The notes beneath the pieces were generated by a model. It was not told the origin of the DNA. It saw nothing but the letters and a program-made list of their open reading frames with translations, and made no database searches. This document shows, in pieces, positions 13,287 through 20,010 of a DNA stretch of 32,177 nucleotides. The DNA lies in IMG/VR virus record IMGVR_UViG_3300015371_000117, positions 1 to 32,177 of that record; one strand, 5' to 3'. Position numbers and translations under genes: made by a program. Source of the DNA: a virus. Each line of letters opens with the position of its first letter. The first letter of the stretch is position 1.

Positions 13287-13420
13287 CCGAGCAGGAACGA
13301 ATCATCAAGCTACTGGAGGCGGCTCAGGTAGCCGCTAAGGATGGAGACTTGGTGGAGGCGCGCGAGTACACCTACGACGCGCTGCACTACCTGAACGGAG
13401 AGTTAGGTCCGAATGGCTGA
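13283..13420 (+). CDS. Small acidic helical protein, 45 aa
   Basis: MTEQERIIKLLEAAQVAAKD begins two probable antiparallel helices with a short turn (about 20-24); net acidic. The start overlaps the previous stop by 4 nt, and its end overlaps the next gene by 8 nt. The helical-pair form recalls a TPR-like unit. Function unknown. Confidence 0.5.
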   Translation: MTEQERIIKLLEAAQVAAKDGDLVEAREYTYDALHYLNGELGPNG

Positions 13421-13685
13421 CCTCATCACATTCACACTGTACGACCCTGACGGCCGCGCCCTCGACACCACGGAGTCGAACTGGGATGAGACCGTGGACG
13501 ACATTCGCGACCTGCTCAGACTGAGCGGCATTTACCGCCGTACTGAATTGCGGTTCGATGCCAACCTGTCGCACGTCGCGCACGCGGCGGACCAGCAGCT
13601 ACGCGACGCGTTCGTGGGCGACGTGGGCGTGGTCCAGGCCGAGCTGCCGGACTGGTACTACATCACGATGCAGGTCCAGCGATGA
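13413..13685 (+). CDS. Unknown acidic protein, 90 aa
   Basis: Begins MADLITFTLYDPDGRALDTT; alpha/beta pattern with edge strands at each end (LITFTLYDPDG and WYYITMQVQR) and an acidic helix between (DETVDDIRDLLRL). Compact small domain, no metal or catalytic motif. Overlaps neighbours on both sides, so it is part of the same polycistron. Confidence 0.6.
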   Translation: MADLITFTLYDPDGRALDTTESNWDETVDDIRDLLRLSGIYRRTELRFDANLSHVAHAADQQLRDAFVGDVGVVQAELPDWYYITMQVQR

Positions 13686-13756
13686 AGTGGCACATCCTGT
13701 ACAAGCTGATCTTGCAGCCGCTGGCGCTCGCTGTACTCTGGGCGCTAGATAGATAA
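13682..13756 (+). CDS. Single-pass membrane micropeptide, 24 aa
   Basis: Too short for most gene callers. Starts MKWHILYKLI, followed by a hydrophobic stretch LQPLALAVLWAL and a charged end. The ATG overlaps the preceding stop (ATGA). Basic N-terminus and a 15-18 residue hydrophobic core fit membrane insertion. Small membrane peptides in early regions can act in superinfection exclusion, but nothing here shows that. Confidence 0.45.
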   Translation: MKWHILYKLILQPLALAVLWALDR

Positions 13757-13773
13757 CATCCGAAACGGAAAGG

Positions 13774-13784
13774 AAACACTGTCC
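13774..13784 (+). repeat. Dispersed motif variant AAACACTGTCC
   Basis: Non-coding copy with G to C at position 4, lying between the purine-rich ribosome-binding site and the ATG at 13786. A bound protein here could block translation start or transcription. Confidence 0.55.
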
Positions 13785-13785
13785 G

Positions 13786-14022
13786 ATGGAACAAGTAGAA
13801 CTCACGTCAATCCAGGCTGAGCTTCAGAGCGCGCGTAACCGCCATGCCATCGCAGAGCGGGAGCTGAACGACGCACTCAAGCAGCTACACGCGGCCGAGG
13901 CTAGGCGCAACAAAGCGTATATCTGGCAGAGACTGGAGACGCTTGAGCGTGAGGTTGAGAAGCTGCGCCAGACGGCCGAGCGGATCACAGCAGATAACCC
14001 TACGGGTGAGAAGCGTGGCTAA
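13786..14022 (+). CDS. Coiled-coil protein, 78 aa
   Basis: Almost entirely a heptad-type coiled coil (for example RLETLEREVEKLRQTAERI, about 50-68), ending in a short polar tail. The ribosome-binding site GGAAAGGAAA lies 10-19 nt upstream, with the AAACACTGTCC motif between it and the ATG. Likely dimeric; function unknown. Confidence 0.65.
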   Translation: MEQVELTSIQAELQSARNRHAIAERELNDALKQLHAAEARRNKAYIWQRLETLEREVEKLRQTAERITADNPTGEKRG

Positions 14023-14212
14023 CCCGACCGACATCCTGATCCGCAAGGTATACGAGGACGAGATCGACAAGATGGTGCGCGGCACGCTGAGCGGGTCGCG
14101 GGCATTCCCGGGCCAGAGCTTCAGCGTCAAGGATCGCGTCAGCGAGCGGCTCAACCTGTCTGCTCAGCGCGTCGAAGATGGCGTCGCGCGGACGGTGCGC
14201 AATGGCTCGTGA
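14015..14212 (+). CDS. Unknown helical protein, 65 aa
   Basis: GTG start overlapping the previous gene by 8 nt. Contains IRKVYEDEIDKMVRGTL and, in the C-terminal half, VKDRVSERLNLSAQRVEDGV, which could form a small helix-turn-helix-like DNA-binding unit. No firm family. Part of the coupled small-gene run leading to the RIIA-like gene. Confidence 0.5.
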   Translation: MANPTDILIRKVYEDEIDKMVRGTLSGSRAFPGQSFSVKDRVSERLNLSAQRVEDGVARTVRNGS

Positions 14213-14387
14213 GGACGCGCGTCCTGGCGCACACTGGAAAGAGGTGGCGACGCGCTGCGCCCGTCCTGGTTGTAGCCGTACGCGCGTCAAGGGCTGGACG
14301 CACTGCGCCCGTCACTACACATCGGGCGGGTCACTCAAGAACCTACCACGCAAGCAACGCAATAACGACCGGCGTACGCATGTTTAA
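14202..14387 (+). CDS. Small zinc-finger protein, 61 aa
   Basis: The core CARPGC...CARHY gives C-x4-C-x10-C-x2-H (about residues 19-38), a compact zinc knuckle widespread in phage proteins of unknown role, followed by a basic tail (PRKQRNNDRR). Overlaps the preceding gene by 11 nt. Nucleic-acid binding is likely. It is the last gene before the RIIA promoter. Confidence 0.6.
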   Translation: MAREDARPGAHWKEVATRCARPGCSRTRVKGWTHCARHYTSGGSLKNLPRKQRNNDRRTHV

Positions 14388-14410
14388 ACATCCGACTCAA
14401 AGGGTATACT
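14383..14410 (+). promoter_or_regulatory. Promoter of the RIIA-like gene
   Basis: -10 TATACT (14405-14410) with a possible -35 TTTAAA (14383-14388) at a 16-bp spacing. The ATG is 8 nt after the -10, so the leader would be 0-2 nt; GAGAG directly after the -10 is unlikely to be in the mRNA. The AT-rich stretch here contrasts with its surroundings. Confidence 0.55.
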
Positions 14411-14418
14411 GAGAGAAC

Positions 14419-16548
14419 ATGATTACAGCGAACGAGCACATAAAGACTGTCCGTGGCAATCTGTCGGGCGAGAAGGTCGCCATGGGAATCGAGGAGGAGC
14501 ACCTCGGGCTGGTGATGGACACGCTGGCCGGGATGTACTCAGACCAGAAGATGGCGCTGTTGCGCGAGTATGGGTGCAATGCGCGCGATGCCATGGTCGC
14601 GGCCGGTAGAGGCGACCACCCCATCGAAGTCACACTGCCCGGTGACCTGTCGCCATTCCTGACGATCAAGGACACGGGCATCGGCATGGACATCGAGGAC
14701 ATCCGACGCACGTACTCGCGCTACGGCGCGAGCACCAAGCGCGATACGAACGCGCAGGTAGGCAAGTTCGGTATCGGGTCTAAGGCGGCGATGGCATACA
14801 CGGACCAGTTCACTCTCTGCGCGGTGAAGAACGGCATCCGCATCCAGGTCGCCATCAGCCGCACCGCCAATAGCGGCGGCGACATGACAATCGTGGATGA
14901 GCGCCCTACCTCCGATCCGAACGGCGTCGAGATCGTGATCCCATGCAAGCACGGTGACTCGGGCGCGTTCCGGGAGAAGGCCAAGTACTTCTTCAGCTTC
15001 TGGGAGCGGGGCATGGTGTTGGTTGATGGTGAGGAGCCGACGCCATTCACTGAGGGCGCGATCCCGATCCCGAACATGGACGCGTGGGTTGTGAGGTGCG
15101 GCGCCGGTGGCGTGGGCGATGTTGTAATCATGGGGAACGTGCCCTACCCGGCGTCGCTAAGCCAAGGCACGCTACCCTCGCATAGCCTTGTGGTGCGCGT
15201 GCCTATCGGCGCAGTTGACATACCGCCCGCCCGCGAATCGCTCAAGCAGTCGCCCGAGACGGACGCCATGCTGGCCAAGCTGCGAGCCGCGTACAAGGCG
15301 AATGTCGGAAAGGCTGTCCAGGCACAGATCGACAAGGCTGCCACCAAGCGCGACGCGATGATGGCGCGGGAGTGCTGGAGCACTGTGCTAGGTGGAAAGA
15401 CGGGCGACGCGTACACGTGGTGTGGCACCGTGATGCCCTATAACTTGCGCGCGTTCGGGGCAGTGTCGTGCGGAAGCCACGGCAACAACGCACTTGTGGA
15501 CCCGAAGTGCTCCAATTGCAAAGAGGCCGAGCCGGACTTCTTCACCTTCGGCACTCAGTCCAGAGACTGGACCAGCTTCATGGCTTGCCGCGACATGCCG
15601 CTGTCTACGATCGATCACGAACTGAGGGGCGACCGCGCGCCGTACTGGGTCAAGAACAGCAAGTACCTGCTGGTCGAGGGCTACGACCGGGGCAACAAGC
15701 CCACCGCCACGGTCAAGAAGAAGATGGTGCAGTACATCATCGACAACGGCTTGGTAGACGAGGGCTACACGGATGTAATCATGTTCCGCGAGCTGCACCA
15801 GCGCAACGCTGACGCGTTGACGTGGATCAAGCCGATCAAGCGGATCAAGTGGGCGGACGTGTGGGCCACGAAGCTAGCGCGCGAGACGAAGATCACGAAC
15901 AGCGGACGACCGACCGGCTCGTACCCTGTCGCGCAGCCGCCGCCCAAGGACTACGTGCCGCACGCGTGGTACATCAAACGAGGCCAAAGTGGCATGTTGC
16001 AGGGAGTGACATGGAAGGATGTACCAGCCAACGAGCTGCCCTCGCGCCCGATTTACGTGACCTCCTCCAGGGACGACGCTATGAGGATGGCGTTGCAGTG
16101 CAACGAGCCGGTTGTGTTCCTGACGACGTCGCGCGTCGACAAGTTCAAGCGCGAGAACCCGAATGCGCGCCAGGCCGTGCCGGTCGCCAAGGCGAGGCTG
16201 GAGGCGTATGTGAAAACACTGTCCAACGATGAGAAGGTGCTTATGTCACACATAGGCAGGTGGGGAGGATATGGCAACCCATTCTATGGGTGGGGTGGCC
16301 TTGACGGCCAGGCCGTAGACGATCCCGATGTTTTGGAATTGGTGAGGCTGGGTAGGCTGAACGTGAAGGACAAACTCCTAAAGCTGCAAGACATGGGAGG
16401 CTATGCCACCGACATCAAGCCCGACACGCCCTTCGAAGACCCCCGACACAAGTACCCTTTGCTCGACAGCGTTATCGGCAAGGAAGACGTGGATCACGCA
16501 GTCCTCTACATCAACGCGGCGTATGCCGCTCAGGCGAAAGGAGCCTAA
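14419..16548 (+). CDS. RIIA-like GHKL ATPase
   Basis: 709 aa, near the 725 of T4 rIIA. The N-terminus ITANEHIKTVRGNLSGEK resembles T4-type rIIA proteins. The GHKL (Hsp90/MutL/histidine-kinase-type) ATP fold is seen in the N box LLREYGCNARDA (Glu50, Asn54, Asp57), the G1 box IKDTGIGM (Asp85-Met90) and the G2 box GKFGIGSKAA (115-124). A long C-terminal region of unknown fold follows, with a His/Cys-containing segment around residues 355-375. In T4, rIIA and rIIB act together at the host membrane in lysis inhibition and protect against prophage exclusion; the same pairing is seen here with the next gene 2 nt downstream. The biochemical role is unresolved even in T4. Three AARRCTGTCC-type motifs fall in this gene. 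Codon use is less GC-rich in the last 350 nt. Confidence 0.85.
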   Translation: MITANEHIKTVRGNLSGEKVAMGIEEEHLGLVMDTLAGMYSDQKMALLREYGCNARDAMVAAGRGDHPIEVTLPGDLSPFLTIKDTGIGMDIEDIRRTYSRYGASTKRDTNAQVGKFGIGSKAAMAYTDQFTLCAVKNGIRIQVAISRTANSGGDMTIVDERPTSDPNGVEIVIPCKHGDSGAFREKAKYFFSFWERGMVLVDGEEPTPFTEGAIPIPNMDAWVVRCGAGGVGDVVIMGNVPYPASLSQGTLPSHSLVVRVPIGAVDIPPARESLKQSPETDAMLAKLRAAYKANVGKAVQAQIDKAATKRDAMMARECWSTVLGGKTGDAYTWCGTVMPYNLRAFGAVSCGSHGNNALVDPKCSNCKEAEPDFFTFGTQSRDWTSFMACRDMPLSTIDHELRGDRAPYWVKNSKYLLVEGYDRGNKPTATVKKKMVQYIIDNGLVDEGYTDVIMFRELHQRNADALTWIKPIKRIKWADVWATKLARETKITNSGRPTGSYPVAQPPPKDYVPHAWYIKRGQSGMLQGVTWKDVPANELPSRPIYVTSSRDDAMRMALQCNEPVVFLTTSRVDKFKRENPNARQAVPVAKARLEAYVKTLSNDEKVLMSHIGRWGGYGNPFYGWGGLDGQAVDDPDVLELVRLGRLNVKDKLLKLQDMGGYATDIKPDTPFEDPRHKYPLLDSVIGKEDVDHAVLYINAAYAAQAKGA
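14442..14452 (+). repeat. Dispersed motif AAAGACTGTCC (exact)
   Basis: 23 nt downstream of the RIIA-like start codon, read as K-T-V; close enough to the promoter to act as an operator. Confidence 0.7.
15309..15319 (+). repeat. Dispersed motif variant AAAGGCTGTCC
   Basis: Inside the RIIA-like gene, sense, read as K-A-V. Confidence 0.5.
16214..16224 (+). repeat. Dispersed motif variant AAACACTGTCC
   Basis: Inside the RIIA-like gene, sense, read as K-T-L-S. Confidence 0.5.
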
Positions 16549-16550
16549 CC

Positions 16551-17483
16551 ATGCAGTACAGCATCGTAGGTGACGGAGACAACCAGTTCCTCACCGTGTT
16601 CGACCCGAGCTACACCAAGCCCGGCGTCATGCACAGCTCGCACCCCAACTTCGACAAGGTGGTGGATGCAATCGAGGCTGGTGTCTACGTGGAGGAGACT
16701 GCGTTCGACCCGGCTGAGGCTGCGCGCGAGGCATTCGAGGCGCTGGGAGATCGCGTCACCATCAAGGGCAGCACCGTATACCTCGACGGCGACCCCGTGG
16801 ACAACTCGGTCACGAAGGCCATCGTGCGCTGGATGCAGGATGGCGAGCGCGACTGGAACCCGCTGGTGCGGTTCTTCGAGAACATCCAGGGCAACCCGTC
16901 GGAGGCCAGCCGCGAGCAGCTCTACAGCTTCCTCGCCGCGAACGACTACTCGCTCACGCGGGATGGCGAGATCGTCGGCTACAAGGCTGTCCGTGAGCTG
17001 GAAGACGGCTCCTTCCAGTCAATCAATGCAGGCAACCCCGGAGACGTGCAGGTGAACGGCGAGGACGCTGCCGCCCGGCCCGTCCAGCAGGTGGGCGATA
17101 CCGTCACGATGGCGCGGTCGAAGGTGGACCCGAGCAGCGCGGCATACTGCTCTGTCGGCCTCCATGTCGCAGCGTGGAGCTACGCCAACGGCTGGTTCGG
17201 TGGCCACGGCTCACCGGTACTGCGAGTTATCGTCAACCCGACCGACGTGGTGGCGGTGCCCGACGATGAGTCGGCTCGCAAGATGCGCGTGTGCAAGTAC
17301 CGCATCGATGCGGTGATCGACTCGCCGGACGAGCGGGCGCTGTTCACCACGCTGGGCGAGGTGGAGCCGGACGACGGATGGACCGATCAGAGTCCGGTCG
17401 ATCAGGCCATCGACGCCGCCTACGAGGACGACCCCGACCCTGAGGACGAGTACGACTCCTACGATGAGGACGAGGGCTGGTAG
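16551..17483 (+). CDS. RIIB-like protein
   Basis: 310 aa, the size of T4 rIIB (about 312). Diagnostic features are FLAANDYSLTRDGEIVGYKA (about 125-144), the segment CSVGLHVAAWSYANGWFG (about 200-217) and PTDVVAVPDDESARKMRVCK (about 227-246), all of which follow the pattern of phage rIIB-like proteins. The extreme C-terminus is very acidic (Asp/Glu-rich from about residue 290). It starts 2 nt after the RIIA-like stop, supported by AAAGGAG upstream (16537-16543). Function in T4 is joint with rIIA; the molecular activity is unknown. Confidence 0.85.
   Translation: MQYSIVGDGDNQFLTVFDPSYTKPGVMHSSHPNFDKVVDAIEAGVYVEETAFDPAEAAREAFEALGDRVTIKGSTVYLDGDPVDNSVTKAIVRWMQDGERDWNPLVRFFENIQGNPSEASREQLYSFLAANDYSLTRDGEIVGYKAVRELEDGSFQSINAGNPGDVQVNGEDAAARPVQQVGDTVTMARSKVDPSSAAYCSVGLHVAAWSYANGWFGGHGSPVLRVIVNPTDVVAVPDDESARKMRVCKYRIDAVIDSPDERALFTTLGEVEPDDGWTDQSPVDQAIDAAYEDDPDPEDEYDSYDEDEGW
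16982..16992 (+). repeat. Dispersed motif variant CAAGGCTGTCC
   Basis: Inside the RIIB-like gene, sense, K-A-V frame. Confidence 0.45.
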
Positions 17484-17485
17484 AC

Positions 17486-17704
17486 GTGACACATCCGAAC
17501 GGGGGTCAGGCCAGCGCGCCTGGCCCCCCCGAGAAGACTGTCCTGTACTACCCGGTCGGCACGGAGAAGCAGCGGCCCTACCGCACTCGCCACCACCGTG
17601 CCAGCCTGCGCGGCATGATGATCGCACGCAGCGAGACCATGACAGGCGGTCTGGGTACACGCACCGCAACTAGAACCAACCCGGCAGGCGAAGTCATCGC
17701 CTAG
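17486..17704 (+). CDS. Unknown small basic protein, 72 aa
   Basis: GTG start 2 nt after the RIIB stop. Low-complexity N-terminus with Gly/Pro, then K-T-V-L-Y-Y from a motif copy, then Arg/His/Thr-rich sequence (RPYRTRHHRASLRGMMIARS). The start region carries an 11-bp hairpin (17501-17527). Coding nature is plausible from gene packing but less certain than its neighbours; it may instead be a short regulatory stretch. Confidence 0.45.
   Translation: MTHPNGGQASAPGPPEKTVLYYPVGTEKQRPYRTRHHRASLRGMMIARSETMTGGLGTRTATRTNPAGEVIA
17501..17527 (+). repeat. GC hairpin directly before a dispersed motif
   Basis: GGGGGTCAGGC, a 6-nt loop, then GCCTGGCCCCC; 11 pairs including one G-U. An AAGACTGTCC copy begins 7 nt after the hairpin. 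No U-tract. It could pause polymerase or shape the mRNA. Confidence 0.5.
17533..17543 (+). repeat. Dispersed motif GAAGACTGTCC
   Basis: Ten of eleven bases as the exact motif; sense orientation, K-T-V frame, just after a strong hairpin. Confidence 0.6.
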
Positions 17705-17717
17705 AGAGGAGAGCAGC

Positions 17718-18182
17718 ATGGGCTTCACACGAGAGTACGTAGAGACGTTGGAGCGGCTGACGGATGGCCTCGCCAACATGGTAGGGCCGGACGAGGAGGA
17801 GTGGGACACCGACGAGCACATCGATACACCGGTCGTTCAGCAGGTAGATGGCCTGGACGAACTAAACCTCAAGGACTTCGAGGAGTCAGGCACGCTGGTG
17901 ATCCTGCCGCCCGAGGCGTTCGCGCCGACCGACGACCGTAGGCGCGGGATGGCCATGCTCAGCTACGCCGAGCGCACTGGCCACAACGTCCTGTTCGTCT
18001 ACAAGGGCAAGGTGCGGCGGGTGCGTGTGTACGCCATCAACATCGCAAAGGCCACCGTGCGATTCAGCACTATGGTGGAGGGCTACGACGTGCACGCCAA
18101 CGATGGTCGCGGCGGCTACCGAACCTTCCGCTTCGACCGAATCAGCCAGCTCGCGCTGGTGGACCCCGAGTCAGGGTCGTGA
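17718..18182 (+). CDS. Acidic protein with WYL-like segment, 154 aa
   Basis: Strong ribosome-binding site (AGAGAGGAG). The N-terminal third is acidic and helical; from about residue 85 the pattern NVLFVYKGKVRRVRVYAINI ... then GYRTFRFDRI matches the general outline of the WYL fold (strand-turn-strand, R-x-F-x-x-D-R-I), known as a ligand-sensing domain in bacterial regulators. A WYL domain without an HTH is seen in some phage proteins. The match is by eye and weak; a regulatory role would be inference. Confidence 0.6.
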   Translation: MGFTREYVETLERLTDGLANMVGPDEEEWDTDEHIDTPVVQQVDGLDELNLKDFEESGTLVILPPEAFAPTDDRRRGMAMLSYAERTGHNVLFVYKGKVRRVRVYAINIAKATVRFSTMVEGYDVHANDGRGGYRTFRFDRISQLALVDPESGS

Positions 18183-18379
18183 GCGCGGCTGACCTGCAGC
18201 GAGTGCGGCGCAGGGAAGAGCGATACCTGCGCCGCATGCAAGAGCTGGAGCGGGACTTCGATGCTGCCAATAGCGTCGAGGCGGAGCTGCGCATCAACAA
18301 GGAGATCAACCACGTTGCGAAGATGGCGTCAAAGGCTGTCCGACGCCGCATGCGCTACGAGAACAGGAGCGGATCATGA
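18179..18379 (+). CDS. Small basic coiled-coil protein, 66 aa
   Basis: GTG start in a GTGA overlap. Helical throughout (for example RREERYLRRMQELERDFDAA), strongly charged with net positive ends. A variant motif copy lies near its end (18331-18341, K-A-V). Stop overlaps the next ATG. Function unknown. Confidence 0.6.
   Translation: MSAADLQRVRRREERYLRRMQELERDFDAANSVEAELRINKEINHVAKMASKAVRRRMRYENRSGS
18331..18341 (+). repeat. Dispersed motif variant AAAGGCTGTCC
   Basis: Near the 3' end of the 66-aa gene, sense orientation. Confidence 0.5.
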
Positions 18380-18720
18380 GGGGCCGCGTCTTCCTGACCG
18401 CCGCATACCACCGTGACACCGGGGCACTCTCCGAGGAGGAGGCCATCGAGGCCGCCCAGTACTGGACGTATCGCGGCACCATCGAGCCATTGTCCTTCCC
18501 GATCAAGAAGCGTGGGCCGAGAGGCGAGATCACAACGAACCACGGCAACCAGTTCCCGCTGGAGGGTGTGATTATGGTGACGGACGCCGTGGTCAGCGGG
18601 CCGGAGACGCGCGCCATCGGCACCAAGCGCGTCAACCTGGAGTGGAACAAGGAGGAGCCGTGCAGTGACGTGGTGCTACCGTGGCACAGCGTCAGGCTGA
18701 TCGAGGTGGACGACTCATGA
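18376..18720 (+). CDS. Unknown protein, 114 aa
   Basis: Mixed alpha/beta protein with GRVFLTAAYHRDTGALSEEE at the start and a C-terminal beta segment VVLPWHSVRLIEVDDS. No recognised family. Coupled start (ATGA). Its last 19 nt and the following junction are repeated at the end of the next gene, so both genes end in EVDDS. Confidence 0.6.
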   Translation: MRGRVFLTAAYHRDTGALSEEEAIEAAQYWTYRGTIEPLSFPIKKRGPRGEITTNHGNQFPLEGVIMVTDAVVSGPETRAIGTKRVNLEWNKEEPCSDVVLPWHSVRLIEVDDS

Positions 18721-18729
18721 GGCTGCTGA
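18702..18729 (+). repeat. 28-bp direct repeat at a gene junction, copy 1
   Basis: Covers the end of one gene and the start of the next. Identical to copy 2 (18866-18893) except for one base. Confidence 0.75.
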
Positions 18730-18884
18730 TAGCCAAGACCGTGCTGGTCGTCGCTGTGCTGGGGTCCATCGTAGGGCTAGGCGTGCTCATCTACCGCGAC
18801 GCGGCGGCCGCTCTCGCCATCATCGGGGCCGTCCTGACTGGATGGCTACTGGGGTGGGCACTCACCGAGGTGGACGACTCATGA
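18717..18884 (+). CDS. Two-helix membrane protein, 55 aa
   Basis: Two hydrophobic segments, about residues 4-24 (IAKTVLVVAVLGSIVGLGVL) and 31-49 (AALAIIGAVLTGWLLGWAL), joined by a short charged loop, ending in EVDDS. A holin-like topology is possible but location with early genes argues against lysis; an exclusion or takeover role is equally open. Start is the ATG overlapping the previous stop. The gene is bracketed by the 28-bp direct repeat, as if inserted or duplicated. Confidence 0.65.
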   Translation: MRLLIAKTVLVVAVLGSIVGLGVLIYRDAAAALAIIGAVLTGWLLGWALTEVDDS

Positions 18885-18893
18885 GGCGGCTGA
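18866..18893 (+). repeat. 28-bp direct repeat at a gene junction, copy 2
   Basis: 27 of 28 bases equal to copy 1, 164 nt downstream, again spanning stop and start codons. Confidence 0.75.
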
Positions 18894-19225
18894 CCGTAGA
18901 CCCGGTCACCGAAGCCGACGATTTGCTGAGGCGGCTGGACGAGTGGGACCAGATGAACGTAACGGCGCCCGGTGCGGACGGGCCGTACTGGAAGCGCGAG
19001 ATAGCCCGCGTCCGTGGCCTTCTCTCCAAGGATGTTGACCGGCGGGGGGAAACAGACGTGGATGCTCTCCGCGCGGCGCTGAGGTTCTACGCAGAGCACA
19101 GCACGTACGAGGAGTCGGCGCCTGTCGGCGGCGGCTTCGACGGCGTCGTGCCGATCCACGATGACCTTGGAGCCAAGGCCCGTGCTGCTCTCGCCCCCAC
19201 CCCTGACGGGGGATGTAGACGATGA
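18881..19225 (+). CDS. Unknown protein, 114 aa
   Basis: N-terminal helix, then a C-terminal module LRAALRFYAEHSTYEE ... DDLGAKARAALA, which resembles a short unit found in many phage proteins (A-L-x-F-Y-A ... D-x-G-x-x-A-R-x-A-L), of unknown function. The start is the coupled ATG in the 28-bp repeat. Confidence 0.6.
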   Translation: MRRLTVDPVTEADDLLRRLDEWDQMNVTAPGADGPYWKREIARVRGLLSKDVDRRGETDVDALRAALRFYAEHSTYEESAPVGGGFDGVVPIHDDLGAKARAALAPTPDGGCRR

Positions 19226-19398
19226 CGGTTGAGGAAAGGGGAACGAAGATGGAGACGAAGGACGAGAGAACCGTGACGCTCGGTGCGAAGGACTGGCTGG
19301 TGGTGCTCGACGCGCTCGCCAACGACGAGCTATTGGCCGGAAGTCTTGATCGGGATCGCCTTGCCGAGGCGATTCGTGAACAGGCGGGTGTGGTTTGA
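19222..19398 (+). CDS. Small acidic helical protein, 58 aa
   Basis: Too short for many gene callers. Starts MTVEERGTKM; a second in-frame ATG nine codons later is preceded by GGGGAACGAAG, so the true start may be 19249. The core VTLGAKDWLVVLDALANDEL is a likely helix pair. Start overlaps the preceding stop and its stop overlaps the next ATG. Confidence 0.5.
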   Translation: MTVEERGTKMETKDERTVTLGAKDWLVVLDALANDELLAGSLDRDRLAEAIREQAGVV

Positions 19399-19565
19399 TG
19401 CCTGACCCTGTCCCCCAGGAGCAGCAGAAGGTCTGGGTTTGCGACGGCTGCTCGTCGTGGACCGACCGCCCGGTGACGTACGAGGCGCTCTTGACCGAGT
19501 GGGGCTGGAAAGAGTGGGAAGAGGTAGAGGACGACGTGGGCGTGTTCTGCCCGGAGTGTCAGTGA
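19398..19565 (+). CDS. Zinc-ribbon protein, 55 aa
   Basis: CDGC (residues 15-18) and CPEC (near the C-terminus) flank an acidic Trp-rich middle (EWGWKEWEEVEDDVGVFC), a single zinc ribbon. TGATG coupling at both ends. Role unknown. Confidence 0.55.
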   Translation: MPDPVPQEQQKVWVCDGCSSWTDRPVTYEALLTEWGWKEWEEVEDDVGVFCPECQ

Positions 19566-19843
19566 TGGCTTCCCAGGAGCAGGGCGTGGACCTGGTGGAG
19601 ATGAAAATACGCACCATCCTCGAATCTGCCCCTGGGTGGCACCCAACGCGGCTCGCGCCGATGATCGCTCGCGCTCTCCGTGACGCGAACCTGCTCTCCC
19701 CGGAGGGGCTTACGAGGGAGGAGGCAATCGCGCTTGTCCATGCAATCGATATCGCGAACCCGTACTGGAGCAATCGGTACGCAGGTCTAGGCCTTCGGGC
19801 GAAGCTCCTTTTCTCTGCTTCAGCACAGAAAGGCACAGAGTGA
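19565..19843 (+). CDS. Unknown helical protein, 92 aa
   Basis: Begins MASQEQGVDLVEMKIRTILE. Three or four helices, no Cys; the pattern LAPMIARALRDANLLSPEGL looks like a small folded helical domain. The 42 codons upstream in the same frame are a shadow of the zinc-ribbon gene. Coupled at both ends. Function unknown. Confidence 0.6.
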   Translation: MASQEQGVDLVEMKIRTILESAPGWHPTRLAPMIARALRDANLLSPEGLTREEAIALVHAIDIANPYWSNRYAGLGLRAKLLFSASAQKGTE

Positions 19844-20010
19844 GCCAGGAACACTGCCGCTGCGGAAGACTGTCCGGCCTCACCATCGAGAAGCTGATGG
19901 CGAAGCGCGGGTGCTCGGAGAACTTCGTGTGCCCGCGCCTAGACAAGGCCAGACGCACGCATCCGAAGCTGAACGAGTACCTAAACCGACACCAGAAAGG
20001 AACGGCGTGA
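19840..20010 (+). CDS. Small Cys/His protein, 56 aa
   Basis: GTG start in a GTGA overlap. Cys pattern C-x-C (residues 6 and 8), then CSENFVC (31-37), followed by a basic helix ending near HQKGTA; could bind zinc. A motif copy (GAAGACTGTCC) is present, here read as G-R-L-S, a third reading frame. Confidence 0.5.
   Translation: MSQEHCRCGRLSGLTIEKLMAKRGCSENFVCPRLDKARRTHPKLNEYLNRHQKGTA
19865..19875 (+). repeat. Dispersed motif GAAGACTGTCC
   Basis: Sense orientation; read in the frame R-L-S, unlike the K-T-V frame of most copies, which shows that the conserved element is DNA or RNA, not peptide. Confidence 0.6.
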
